Assembly: GCA_035610365.1 (NCBI GenBank)
Contig: CM069432.1
Location: forward strand, 181,273,027-181,337,026
DNA: 64,000 bases
From: Aquatica leii
Lineage: Eukaryota; Arthropoda; Insecta; Coleoptera; Lampyridae
Direction: 5' to 3'
The notes under the pieces are model-generated. The model had not been told where the DNA came from. It worked only from the letters and a program-made list of their open reading frames with translations, and did not search any database. The position numbers were made by a program, and so were the translations under genes. Positions 24,992 through 38,147 of the stretch are shown in pieces; position 1 is the stretch's first letter; every line of letters begins with the position of its first letter.

Positions 24992-27900
24992 TACGTAATA
25001 TCTTACGAGAAGCTGAATAAGTTTATTATTACAATTTGTCAAAAGTGCGAGATGCGTAAAAACGACCTAGTAGAGATAAGAAAACACAGTTAACACTAAT
25101 CGGTTTCTCTTGTCTCCGGAACTACAATATTCAAATTTGGTAAAGATTTGTCAAAATTGTAGATTTTAGTCACTTTACGTAAAGAATTTTGAATTTTATA
25201 ATCTAGTATACGTAGTATCTTACGAGAAGCTAAATAAGTTTATTATTACAATTTGGAAAAAATCGAAATTACCAGGAACGATAGAGAACAAAACGGTGCA
25301 TCTTACAGTGTGCCACTTTGTCATTTTTGACTGTGGTTTATCTAAATACAAACCCGCAAAGTCAAAGTTTTTTCTTTCGCTTACCGAAATTACACTGAAC
25401 GACGGTTAAAGTGTAATCGTGCTCACAATTTTAATAGGAATTGTACAAAAACACTCAAATGCGTTGCGAAATGGTTCGACAGTCCGCAGGTATAAATAAG
25501 ATTTTGATGTCGTAATCCGTTTTAGGCTTATCAACCTTGCATTCAATATACAAATAAATTGTCAAAAGTGCGAGATGCGTAAAAAACGACCTAGTAGAGA
25601 TAAGAAAACACAGTTAACACTAATCGGTTTCTCTTGTCTCCGGAACTACAATATTCGAATTTGGTAAAGATTTGTCAAAAATTGTAGATTTTAGTCACTT
25701 TACGTAAAGAATTTTGAATTTTATAATCTAGTATACGTAGTATCTTACGAGAAGCTAAATAAGTTTATTATTACAATTTGGAAAAAATCGAAATTACCAG
25801 GAACGATAGAGAACAAAACGGTGCATCTTACTGTGTGCCACTTTGTCATTTTTGAGTGTGGTTTATCTAAATACAAACCCGCAAAGTCAAAGTTTTTTCT
25901 TTCGCTTGCCGAGATTACACTGAACGACGGTTAAAGTGTAATCGTGCTCACAATTTTAATACGAATTGTACAAAAACACTCAAATGCGTTGCGAAATGGT
26001 TAGACAGTCCGCAGGTATAAATAAGATTTTGATGTCGTAATCCGTTTTAGGCTTATCAACCTTGCATTCAATATACAAATAAATTGTCAAAAGTGCGAGA
26101 TGCGTAAAAAACGACCTAGTAGAGATAAGAAAACACAGTTAACACTAATCGGTTTCTCTTGTCTCCGGAACTACAATATTCAAATTTGGTAAAGATTTGT
26201 CAAAAATTATAGATTTTAGTCACTTTACGTAAAGAATTTTGAATTTTATAATCTAGTATACGTAGTATCTTACGAGAAGCTAAATAAGTTTATTATTACA
26301 ATTTGGAAAAAATCGAAATTACCAGGAACAATAGAGAACAAAACGGTGCATCTTACTGTGTGCCACTTTGTCATTTTTGACTGTGGTTTATCTAAATACA
26401 AACCCGCAAAGTCAAAGTTTTTTCTTTCGCTTGCCGAGATTACACTGAACGACGGTTAAAGTGTAATCGTGCTCACAATTTTAATACGAATTGTACAAAA
26501 ACACTCAAATGCGTTGCGAAATGGTTAGACAGTCCGCAGGTATAAATAAGATTTTGATGTCGTAATCCGTTTTAGGCTTATCAACCTTGCATTCAATATA
26601 CAAATAAATTGTTAAAAGTGCGAGATGCGTAAAAAACGACCTAGTAGAGATAAGAAAACACAATTAACACTAATCGGTTTCTCTTGTCTCCGGAACTACA
26701 ATATTCAAATTTGGTAAAGATTTGTCAAAAATTGTAGATTTTAGTCACTTTACGTAAAGAATTTTGAATTTTATAATCTAGTATACGTAGTATCTTACGA
26801 GAAGCTAAATAAGTTTATTATTACAATTTGGAAAAAATCGAAATTACCAGGAACGATAGAGAACAAAACGGTGCATCTTACAGTGTGCCACTTTGTCATT
26901 TTTGACTGTGGTTTATCTCAATACAAACCCGCAAAGTCAAAGTTTTTTCTTTCGCTTGCCGAGATTACACTGAACGACGGTTAAAGTGTAATCGTGCTCA
27001 CAATTTTAATAGGAATTGTACAAAAACACTCAAATGCGTTGCGAATTGGTTAGACAGTCCGCAGGTATAAATAAGTTTTTGATGTCGTAATCCGTTTTAG
27101 GCTTATCAACCTTGCATTCAATATACAAATAAATTGTCAAAAGTGCGAGATGCGTAAAAAACGACCTAGTAGAGATAAGAAAACACAGTTAACACTAATC
27201 GGTTTCTCTTGTCTCCGGAACTACAATAGTCAAATTTGGTAAAGATTTGTCAAAAATTGTAGATTTTAGTCACTTTACGTAAAGAATTTTGAATTTTATA
27301 ATCTAGTATACGTAGTATCTTACGAGAAGCTAAATAAGTTTATTATTACAATTTGGAAAAAATCGAAATTACCAGGAACGATAGAGAACAAAACGGTGCA
27401 TCTTACAGTGTGCCACTTTGTCATTTTTGACTGTGGTTTATCTAAATACAAACCCGCAAAGTCAAAGTTTTTTCTTTCGCTTGCCGAGATTACACTGAAC
27501 GACGGTTAAAGTGTAATCGTGCTCACAATTTTAATACGAATTGTACAAAAACACTCAAATGCGTTGCGAAATGGTTAGACAGTCCGCAGGTATAAATAAG
27601 ATTTTGATGTCGTAATCCGTTTTAGGCTTATCAACCTTGCATTCAATATACAAATAAATTGTCAAAAGTGCGAGATGCGTAAAAAACGACCTAGTAGAGA
27701 TAAGAAAACACAGTTAACACTAATCGGTTTCTCTTGTCTCCGGAACTACAATATTCAAGTTTGGTAAAGATTTGTCAAAAATTGTAGATTTTAGTCACTT
27801 TACGTAAAGAATTTTGAATTTTATAATCTAGTATACGTAGTATCTTACGAGAAGCTAAATAAGTTTATTATTACAATTTGGAAAAAATCGAAATTACCAG

Positions 27901-29407
27901 GAACGATAGAGAACAAAACGGTGCATATTACTGTGTGCCACTTTGTCATTTTTGAGTGTGGTTTATCTAAATACAAACCCGCAAAGTCAAAGTTTTTTCT
28001 TTCGCTTGCCGAGATTACACTGAACGACGGTTAAAGTGTAATCGTGCTCACAATTTTATAGGAATTGTACAAAAACACTCAAATGCGTTGCGAAATGGAT
28101 AGACAGTCCGCAGGTATAAATAAGATTTTGATGTCGTAATCCGTTTTAGGCTTATCAACCTTGCATTCAATATACAAATAAATTGTCAAAAGTGCGAGAT
28201 GCGTAAAAAACGACCTAGTAGAGATAAGAAAACACAGTTAACACTAATCGGTTTCTCTTGTCTCCGGAACTACAATATTCAGATTTGGTAAAGATTTGTC
28301 AAAAATTGTAGATTTTAGTCACTTTACGTAAAGAATTTTGAATTTTATAATCTAGTATACGTAGTATCTTACGAGAAGCTAAATAAGTTTATTATTACAA
28401 TTTGGAAAAAATCGAAATTAGCAGGAACGATAGAGAACAAAACGGTGCATCTTACTGTGTGCCACTTTGTCATTTTTAACTGTGGTTTATCTAAATACAA
28501 ACCCGCAAAGTCAAAGTTTTTTCTTTCGCTTGCCGAGATTACACTGAACGACGGTTAAAGTGTAATCGTGCTCACAATTTTAATACGAATTGTACAAAAA
28601 CACTCAAATGCGTTGCGAAATGGTTCGACAGTCCGCAGGTATAAATAAGATTTTGATGTCGTAATCCGTTTTAGGCTTATCAACCTTGCATTCAATATAC
28701 AAATAAATTGTCAAAAGTGCGAGATGCGTAAAAAACGACCTAGTAGAGATAAGAAAACACAGTTAACACTAATCGGTTTCTCTTGTCTCCGGAACTACAA
28801 TATTCGAATTTGGTAAAGATTTGTCAAAAATTGTAGATTTTAGTCACTTTACGTAAAGAATTTTGAATTTTATAATCTAGTATACGTAGTATCTTACGAG
28901 AAGCTAAATAAGTTTATTATTACAATTTGGAAAAAATCGAAATTACCAGGAACGATAGAGAACAAAACGGTGCATCTTACTGTGTGCCACTTTGTCATTT
29001 TTGAGTGTGGTTTATCTAAATACAAACCCGCAAAGTCAAAGTTTTTTCTTTCGCTTGCCGAGATTACACTGAACGACGGTTAAAGTGTAATCGTGCTCAC
29101 AATTTTAATACGAATTGTACAAAAACACTCAAATGCGTTGCGAAATGGTTAGACAGTCCGCAGGTATAAATAAGATTTTGATGTCGTAATCCGTTTTAGG
29201 CTTATCAACCTTGCATTCAATATACAAATAAATTGTCAAAAGTGCGAGATGCGTAAAAAACGACCTAGTAGAGATAAGAAAACACAGTTAACACTAATCG
29301 GTTTCTCTTGTCTCCGGAACTACAATATTCGAATTTGGTAAAGATTTGTCAAAAATTGTAGATTTTAGTCACTTTACGTAAAGAATTTTGAATTTTATAA
29401 TCTAGTA
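24992..29407. repeat. Satellite higher-order repeat, copy 2 (4416 bp)
   Basis: The same order as copy 1: a 217-bp short monomer, then eight full monomers. A third short monomer at 29408 starts the next unit, but the pattern then changes: one full monomer, another short one at 30152, and five further monomers. Confidence 0.9.
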
Positions 29408-32400
29408 TACGTAATATCTTACGAGAAGCTGAATAAGTTTATTATTACAATTTGTCAAAAGTGCGAGATGCGTAAAAAACGACCTAGTAGAGATAAGAAA
29501 ACACAGTTAACACTAATCGGTTTCTCTTGTCTCCGGAACTACAATATTCAAATTTGGTAAAGATTTGTCAAAAATTGTAGATTTTAGTCACTTTACGTAA
29601 AGAATTTTGAATTTTATAATCTAGTATACGTAGTATCTTACGAGAAGCTAAATAAGTTTATTATTACAATTTGGAAAAAATCGAAATTACCAGGAACGAT
29701 AGAGAACAAAACGGTGCATCTTACTGTGTGCCACTTTGTCATTTTTGACTGTGGTTTATCTAAATACAAACCCGCAAAGTCAAAGTTTTTTCTTTCGCTT
29801 GCCGAAATTACACTGAACGACGGTTAAAGTGTAATCGTGCTCACAATTTTAATAGGAATTGTACAAAAACACTCAAATGCGTTGCGAAATGGTTCGACAG
29901 TCTGCAGGTATAAATAAGATTTTGATGTCGTAATCCGTTTTAGGCTTATCAACCTTGCATTCAATATACAAATAAATTGTCAAAAGTGCGAGATGCGTAA
30001 AAAACGACCTAGTAGAGATAAGAAAACACAGTTAACACTAATCGGTTTCTCTTGTCTCCGGAACTACAATATTCGAATTTGGTAAAGATTTGTCAAAAAT
30101 TGTAGATTTTAGTCACTTTACGTAAAGAATTTTGAATTTTATAATCTAGTATACGTAATATCTTACGAGAAGCTGAATAAGTTTATTATTACAATTTGTC
30201 AAAAGTGCGAGATGCGTAAAAAACGACCTAGTAGAGATAAGAAAACACAGTTAACACTAATCGGTTTCTCTTGTCTCCGGAACTACAATATTCGAATTTG
30301 GTAAAGATTTGTCAAAAATTGTAGATTTTAGTCACTTTACGTAAAGAATTTTGAATTTTATAATCTAGTATACGTAGTATCTTACGAGAAGCTAAATAAG
30401 TTTATTATTACAATTTGGAAAAAATCGAAATTACCAGGAACGATAGAGAACAAAACGGTGCATCTTACTGTGTGCCACTTTGTCATTTTTGAGTGTGGTT
30501 TATCTAAATACAAACCCGCAAAGTCAAAGTTTTTTCTTTCGCTTGCCGAGATTACACTGAACGACGGTTAAAGTGTAATCGTGCTCACAATTTTAATACG
30601 AATTGTACAAAAACACTCAAATGCGTTGCGAAATGGTTAGACAGTCCGCAGGTATAAATAAGTTTTTGATGTCGTAATCCGTTTTAGGCTTATCAACCTT
30701 GCATTCAATATACAAATAAATTGTCAAAAGTGCGAGATGCGTAAAAAACGACCTAGTAGAGATAAGAAAACACAGTTAACACTAATCGGTTTCTCTTGTC
30801 TCCGGAACTACAATAGTCAAATTTGGTAAAGATTTGTCAAAAATTGTAGATTTTAGTCACTTTACGTAAAGAATTTTGAATTTTATAATCTAGTATACGT
30901 AGTATCTTACGAGAAGCTAAATAAGTTTATTATTACAATTTGGAAAAAATCGAAATTACCAGGAACGATAGAGAACAAAACGGTGCATCTTACAGTGTGC
31001 CACTTTGTCATTTTTGACTGTGGTTTATCTAAATACAAACCCGCAAAGTCAAAGTTTTTTCTTTCGCTTGCCGAGATTACACTGAACGACGGTTAAAGTG
31101 TAATCGTGCTCACAATTTTAATACGAATTGTACAAAAACACTCAAATGCGTTGCGAAATGGTTAGACAGTCCGCAGGTATAAATAAGATTTTGATGTCGT
31201 AATCCGTTTTAGGCTTATCAACCTTGCATTCAATATACAAATAAATTGTCAAAAGTGCGAGATGCGTAAAAGACGACCTAGTAGAGATAAGAAAACACAG
31301 TTAACACTAATCGGTTTCTCTTGTCTCCGGAACTACAATATTCAAATTTGGTAAAGATTTGTCAAAAATTGTAGATTTTAGTCACTTTACGTAAAGAATT
31401 TTGAATTTTATAATCTAGTATACGTAGTATCTTACGAGAAGCTAAATAAGTTTATTATTACAATTTGGAAAAAATCGAAATTACCAGGAACGATAGAGAA
31501 CAAAACGGTGCATCTTACTGTGTGCCACTTTGTCATTTTTGACTGTGGTTTATCTAAATACAAACCCGCAAAGTCAAAGTTTTTTCTTTCGCTTGCCGAG
31601 ATTACACTGAACGACGGTTAAAGTGTAATCGTGCTCACAATTTTAATAGGAATTGTACAAAAACACTCAAATGCGTTGCGAAATGGTTAGACAGTCCGCA
31701 GGTATAAATAAGTTTTTGATGTCGTAATCCGTTTTAGGCTTATCAACCTTGCATTCAATATACAAATAAATTGTCAAAAGTGCGAGATGCGTAAAAAACG
31801 ACCTAGTAGAGATAAGAAAACACAGTTAACACTAATCGGTTTCTCTTGTCTCCGGAACTACAATAGTCAAATTTGGTAAAGATTTGTCAAAAATTGTAGA
31901 TTTTAGTCACTTTACGTAAAGAATTTTGAATTTTATAATCTAGTATACGTAGTATCTTACGAGAAGCTAAATAAGTTTATTATTACAATTTGGAAAAAAT
32001 CGAAATTACCAGGAACGATAGAGAACAAAACGGTGCATCTTACAGTGTGCCACTTTGTCATTTTTGACTGTGGTTTATCTAAATACAAACCCGCAAAGTC
32101 AAAGTTTTTTCTTTCGCTTGCCGAGATTACACTGAACGACGGTTAAAGTGTAATCGTGCCCACAATTTTAATACGAATTGTACAAAAACACTCAAATGCG
32201 TTGCGAAATGGTTAGACAGTCCGCAGGTATAAATAAGATTTTGATGTCGTAATCCGTTTTAGGCTTATCAACCTTGCATTCAATATACAAATAAATTGTC
32301 AAAAGTGCGAGATGCGTAAAAAACGACCTAGTAGAGATAAGAAAACACAGTTAACACTAATCGGTTTCTCTTGTCTCCGGAACTACAATATTCAAATTTG

Positions 32401-32981
32401 GTAAAGATTTGTCAAAAATTGTAGATTTTAGTCACTTTACGTAAAGAATTTTGAATTTTATAATCTAGTATACGTAGTATCTTACGAGAAGCTAAATAAG
32501 TTTATTATTACAATTTGGAAAAAATCGAAATTACCAGGAACGATAGAGAACAAAACGGTGCATCTTACAGTGTGCCACTTTGTCATTTTTGAATGTGGTT
32601 TATCTAAATACAAACCCGCAAAGTCAAAGTTTTTTCTTTCGCTTGCCGAGATTACACTGAACGACGGTTAAAGTGTAATCGTGCTCACAATTTTAATACG
32701 AATTGTACAAAAACACTCAAATGCGTTGCGAAATGGTTAGACAGTCCGCAGGTATAAATAAGTTTTTGATGTCGTAATCCGTTTTAGGCTTATCAACCTT
32801 GCATTCAATATACAAATAAATTGTCAAAAGTGCGAGATGCGTAAAAAACGACCTAGTAGAGATAAGAAAACACAGTTAACACTAATCGGTTTCTCTTGTC
32901 TCCGGAACTACAATAGTCAAATTTGGTAAAGATTTGTCAAAAATTGTAGATTTTAGTCACTTAACCTAAAGAAAATTCAAT

Positions 32982-34137
32982 TCAATCAATACGGTAAGGT
33001 GTCGAAACCAACAAAATTCAAAGACGGGAGGTAATATTTTATACGAAACTGAACTGGTTATACTTTTAGAGGGCTTATGATGACCATTTCGGTCAAATCA
33101 TGTTGGCAATAATTAATAAATAAAATGAAAATAGGAAAAGCATAAATAAAATTATCTATAATTATTCATTTTAAACTAAATTATAGAAAATATTTTTAGG
33201 TATTTAAATAAGAAATTCGTTGCAGAAAACCTAAATTTAATCGGTTAAGAAATACTCTCAAAAAATAGTTTCAAAGATTTACATATTGTGAAATAAAGTT
33301 TAAAGCATCTGTTTTTAATTGCATATCTATAAAAAAATCAAATAATATTCATTTAACCAAATCTACAGTTACATGCTTTTATCTTTAAACGATGTCTTTG
33401 TCTACTTCTTAATCCACGTATTATCATTCCCAGAATACTAGTGATAAATGATAGTAGTAGTAATAACAATAACGTACAAAAAAGTTTGTTATTGCAGTGG
33501 CAACGCATTAGTTATATTTGGCACCGCTGGTTGTCATATTAGTGAACCAGTTTGCATACAAAGAATTTTTTATTAACCTTGAAGAAATAATAATAATTTA
33601 TAAGTGTTCAAAAAAAGAGTAGAATTGTTTAAGGGCTTTTACTACCTGGTTAGTTATACTGAGAAGTGTTAATAAACATTTGACACAAAACATCTGTTTC
33701 TAACAAAATTTTTAATTTTGTGTACAATAGCTCAACTGTTTGCCCATTTAAAGTAAAAGGAAAAGTAAAATATTATCATGGATAAAAAAGTGATTCTTAG
33801 TTACCGTTATAAAGATAAAACTGTAATGAGTAATTATTAAATATGTTAATTTATAGATACGTAAAGTATTTATGATTGAAAAAATTATGGTATATTTGCA
33901 AACTTTTGCTTCTATTAACAAAACATTTGTTTAGAAATTGAGAGGTTAGTTTATTCATACACTGTTGTCTAACCGCAACTATGATCTTATATAAGTATTT
34001 GTTTCATCGCTACTAAGAGGTTATTTCGAGTAAGGTATATAACCGGTACTAAGAGGCTATATAAAATTTACCGACAGTAGGTATCTAAACTATCGGGATG
34101 AACGGCCATATTGTAAGCGCTTAGTAACGGCGGTACA
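32982..34137. other. AT-rich stretch, no gene seen
   Basis: Ordinary AT-rich sequence beyond the satellite edge. No open frame, tandem repeat or inverted repeat of note. Confidence 0.4.
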
Positions 34138-34780
34138 AATATATATATATATATTTAAATCTCACTATCACCTAGGCGTCCTTTTGTGAATACGTTTCTA
34201 AGCGTCCGCTCATGTATATGTTTCATTTATCAAACTTCTAAGCGTCCTTTCATCAAGTAGTTACTCGGCGTCGAAAATATATACAAGACGTTTAAATTGC
34301 GGCATATGAGCGTCCTTTGAACGTATATAATTTTTATGTTAACGCTTTGAAGCGTCCTACAGTGTTGCTGAAATGCATACGTATTTTTATTGAATACTTT
34401 TTTCAATGTTCTTTGAAACGTTACTTGCACATTTTGCCAAAGTTAGTTATGATGATTATATAACAATTATTTATCATCTAAAGTTTAGGTTTAAAACTGT
34501 TTTAAAAATATGATTTTATTACTATGAGATTACAAAATTACAAAACTAAAAAAAAACTTAGCTTAAAAAACAATTTGTGCAAACAAGAAATCACACGGAT
34601 TTGAATATACAAGTAATAATTATATAAATATTTATATAAAATTGTTTAAAATCTTATTTAAAAATTTTAAATATCTATTAAATAAAGGACAGCGTTAAGA
34701 AAATTCCCTTTTTTTATTACTAAATATTTAAGTACTGCTACTTGTATAAACAAGTCTCCAGAACGTCTTTATACGAACGC

Positions 34781-35056
34781 CTGCCGTATACAGACGCTCG
34801 GAAGGTGGAAAATTGGAAATGTATGACTGCCTGAAAGATAGTGGTATATGATACGATTACTTAAATAGTTGTTGTTTTCGGAAATTAAGTTGTTTAGTAA
34901 AAGCTATCTCGTTTAACACACAATTACAATATTTCAGGTTAAGTGGCACATTGTATATCTGATTGACTACTCAAATATTAAAACAACTTCAAATTTTGTG
35001 ACAATTTTATTAATAAAGCTAAATGATTAATAAATTTTTGAACTTGTCAAGCCAAT
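34781..35056. repeat. Direct repeat C, copy 1
   Basis: About 270 bp matching 36880-37125 in the same orientation. Shared blocks include GCCTGAAAGATAGTGGTATA, TTAAGTGGCACATTGTATA and GACTACTCAAATATTAAAAC. It begins in right-terminus-like sequence of the GCGTCC element and runs into unrelated AT-rich flank. Confidence 0.85.
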
Positions 35057-36879
35057 AAAAGCAGATTGCAACCTTACTGTTTGATAATGTCGTAACAACA
35101 ATCGTCCATAAGCTGGGAATTAAAGACTTCAATCCTGTTTCCGCTGATCTTTGGCAAACTGTTCACACATCACATCAACATCACCCACCCACTTTTTAAA
35201 GTTCTTGCTTTAACAAACGTAGAAGTGCGGTTTCATAATGCCCATACTGTGATAAAACAATCGTCAGCAAGATTTGTTATCTTTACCTCTGGTCTTTGCG
35301 TATATCTGCCAGTCTTTCGAAACTTTTACACACATGTTCAAACCATTGCACAAGTACAGTAAAGAAGTCTACCGACATAACGCAAACGTTGACCATCAGC
35401 TGCAGTTTTTGGAGAATGCGGCATAACAAAACTATAGTACAGCCCTACTATATTCATAATAAAAAATAAATATAAATTTAAAATAAAATCATATAAACAC
35501 GCGCGTCAATTCTTGACATCTCAAACTAATTTGTTACACTTTTTTGAATTTCATACAAAGGGTTAAACTTATTGTTTTGTAAATTCCCAAAGAATGCGTC
35601 AGGTATCCATTTTGGGATTGGTAATTCCAGCGCGACTATTTACGTCTTATTTTTATTGTATGCGTTGAACAGACATATGCATACGTCTAGTTGTTTATAT
35701 ACTATTACTTCTGTATATCTTATTATGCCGTGAATTTTTGTAAGAAAAACATGAATATGAATAAAAAGCGTTATAGCTTTGATAATGCTGCTTGAAGCAT
35801 CAAATAAATTGATGAAAATGTGACTCTGTAGGACAAACATTTTGAAGATAACAATAGCAGATACTTTTTGATTATGCATCACAATGTCGATGATGAAATG
35901 AGTGTAAAGAAGATAATGAAACCGGTTATTATATCGACTAGTAAAAAAATTTGTGATCTGTGTAAACGGTTTGCTGCAAGATAAAATTTCGTGTTAGGTA
36001 AAGATGACACACAATTGAGACACACTGAAAAGTAACTAGTGCACGAACACATAATGTTTTAATTAAATTTCCCCGCGTAGTAAGTAAAAATGTAAAACAT
36101 ACTCAAAGTAAAAAAGATTGTTGGAAGCTATTTGTTGACAATTTTTTACAATCAGCGTACTGAGCTTCTTTTCTACTTGATTGACTCATGTGTTTCAATT
36201 GCAAGTGGATCAAAGATATCAAATTTGTTCACGCACTGCACAATGCTACGTCGTATATTAGGAGTCAATATTGTTTTTATATAGGGTATACGCAGTTTCT
36301 TTGCTATAGATGTTTTAGAAATATTTTAGGTTTTGAGTGACACCAGCGTTATAAGCTATGGTTTGCCGGTTTATTTAGGATATACTAAACAAATCAGAAC
36401 ATATTTCTAAAGCCAAGAATTTGTTTATCAATTACTATATTAATATCTGGTATGGTATACGTTTTACATTGTTGAATAATCAAATGTAAGAAGTCAGTGT
36501 TAAATAATCTGTTTTAAACATTTGTTGTAAAAGTTGTAAAGTTTTGACCACTTTCTTAAAGGGCTTTATCAGGACATGAGAGAAAAAGAAGAACAAGCAA
36601 CCAAAATCTAACTAAGAAGTTTGAAAAAGTTAAGTAATCAATTTGAGAACCAAGCCATATTCCAAACTCTGAAAAAGTAAGAAAGAAAAGGATACAATTA
36701 AAAAAGCAAACAAAAATTTAACAAAGAACCGCTATAGAGTTAGGAAATCAACTTGTGAACTAAGCCAGATGCTAAACTCCATAGAAGTGACTTAGGAAGA
36801 AGTAGTCTCCGTATATAATAAAGAAGTACTGTCACAGCTGGTTCAGGTCGACTATGTTTGGGTACGGTCGATAGGGGGA

Positions 36880-37125
36880 AAGACGGAAAATTGGATATGT
36901 ATGAATGCCTGAAAGATAGTGGTATATAATACTGTTACTTAAATACTTGTTGTTTTCAGAAAATAAGTTGTTTAGTAAAAACTATCTTGTTTAACACACA
37001 ATTACGTTATTTCAGATTAAGTGGCACATTGTATATCTCATTGACTACTCAAATATTAAAACTTCAATTTTTTTGACAATTTTATTAATAAAGTTAAATG
37101 ATTAATAAAATTTTTAAACTTGTGC
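36880..37125. repeat. Direct repeat C, copy 2
   Basis: The partner of 34781-35056, lying 2.1 kb downstream with roughly 10 percent visible divergence. The first 60 bp recur a third time at 38056-38110 (ATGTATGGACGCCTGGAAGA), next to the (TA)n tract. Confidence 0.85.
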
Positions 37126-37256
37126 TTGATAGCAACTTTTTGTCTAACTAAATTCTAGTAGTTGGGCATTTTATTATAGCTAATTTTGTATATAAATAAA
37201 CTTTAACACAAGCAATATGTAATAGGTAATCAAAAATAAGAAAATAATGGAAATGT

Positions 37257-37481
37257 GAATTAACTCATGGCGATGTCTTCCAAACTTTCAACAAGAAAGT
37301 AACCTTTAAACATATCAGAAGAGAAATAGCATTAACCAGTGCTAAAGCACATAAACTTTGGGGTACCAATAAATATTACCTCTTTCAATCATTTAAAAAC
37401 AGCATACGCTACAAAGATCCATTACGTGGCGCCTGCTTTAATTTAGTGGACTCTATTTTTAAAGTAAAAATACATTAGACA
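37257..37481 (+). pseudogene. Unrecognised ORF fragment, possibly transposase-derived
   Basis: A clean 74-residue frame without a start codon, ending in TAG, with sensible composition: ELTHGDVFQTFNKKVTFKHI, REIALTSAKAHKLWGTNKYY, then DPLRGACFNLVDSIFK. It looks like the inside of a real protein rather than chance, given the AT-rich background. It lies within the GCGTCC-ended candidate element. The F-K-H-I and V-D-x-I-F pattern is weakly reminiscent of P-element/THAP9 transposases, but I would not assign it. Confidence 0.35.
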
Positions 37482-38025
37482 GGTTAGTCTACATTACTTA
37501 TATTAACAACTTCGGTCCTGTCTTACTGAGGTACAACGTAAATACATGAATCCCCTGGCATGTGTACATTAATTTATAACTACTAAGTAAGCATATTTCA
37601 ACATAATTTATTTTTATTTGTTTACTTTACTTCTTTAAAAAAAATCCTCATTTTAAAAATGACGCAATATTTTTTATCCAGAAGAACGCATTACTTAGCA
37701 CCACGATCAACAAACAATTGAAATCTAAAACACAACTTAAATCTTATTGTAGAAAAAATGTTTTAAGACAAATAAGCATTGTTGCCGCGTTAAGTTTCTG
37801 CATTGGACGCTTACCAATCGACACAGTAAAAGTACACATACATAGTATCGCATATACATTGAAAAAGGCCAGCGCCTCTAGTGACAATTCAGGTGAATCA
37901 AGATATTCGCTTATATACAAATCTTGACAGTTTTGTTATTATCCGGGCGTCATTCTAAATTTTTGTGTACAGCTTATACATTATGTATAAAAGTTTCTGG
38001 TAAAATTTCTATGGTGATACATCTG

Positions 38026-38045
38026 AGCGTCCGTATACGGACGCT
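38026..38045. repeat. Perfect 20-bp palindrome
   Basis: AGCGTCCGTATACGGACGCT is its own reverse complement. It joins two GCGTCC boxes head to head. A decayed version occurs at about 34784-34800 (CTGCCGTATACAGACGCTC). Confidence 0.9.
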
Positions 38046-38107
38046 TGCTTGCACTCGGACGCTTGGATGATACAAAATCGGCAATGTATGGACGCCTGGA
38101 AGATAGC

Positions 38108-38109
<2 letters not shown>

Positions 38110-38144
<35 letters not shown>
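38110..38144. repeat. (TA)n microsatellite
   Basis: About 17 TA units at the right end of the GCGTCC element candidate. A shorter tract (34140-34153) sits at the left end and another lies at 48168-48185. Confidence 0.97.

Positions 38145-38147
<3 letters not shown>

Larger units (their letters stand above)
18479..32981. repeat. 14.5-kb satellite array, ~525-bp monomer with higher-order structure
   Basis: Taking TACGTAGTATCTTACG as the monomer start, I count 30 monomers, with starts at 18481, 19005, 19529, 20053, 20578, 20797, 21322 and so on to 32471. Twenty-six are 522-525 bp (the last is cut short near 32981). Four are 217-219 bp (starts 20578, 24992, 29408, 30152) and share the same 306-bp internal deletion. 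Each full monomer contains a perfect 9-bp inverted repeat (GATTACACT ... AGTGTAATC, 13-base loop), a TATA-like GGTATAAATAAG and a second short inverted repeat (ACAATT...AATTGT). Monomers differ by a few bases only. No open reading frame is conserved. It could be centromeric, pericentromeric or an interspersed satellite block. Confidence 0.97.
34139..38144. mobile_element. Candidate DNA transposon with GCGTCC-rich inverted ends
   Basis: The left end reads (TA)n, then CTATCACCTAGGCGTCC (34164-34180), with further GCGTCC boxes at about 34205, 34242, 34310 and 34348. The right end, read in reverse, is (TA)n, then CTATCTTCCAGGCGTCC, with further AAGCGTCCG boxes. This fits inverted ends of one element or of a nested group that inserted in or carries TA tracts. 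A right-end-like segment also occurs at about 34781-34850 and 36880-36940, so a short internal element (about 34139-34850) is an equally good reading. Possible coding remnants are the basic, coiled-coil-like stretch at 36560-36790 and the ORF at 37257-37481. The order loosely recalls THAP/P-element transposases, but no diagnostic motif is present. Boundaries are uncertain. Confidence 0.4.

Noticed and set aside
18479..32981. Possible CRISPR array or rDNA spacer
   Set aside because: Repeats are contiguous with no unique spacers, in a eukaryotic repeat landscape; no rRNA sequence was recognised nearby.
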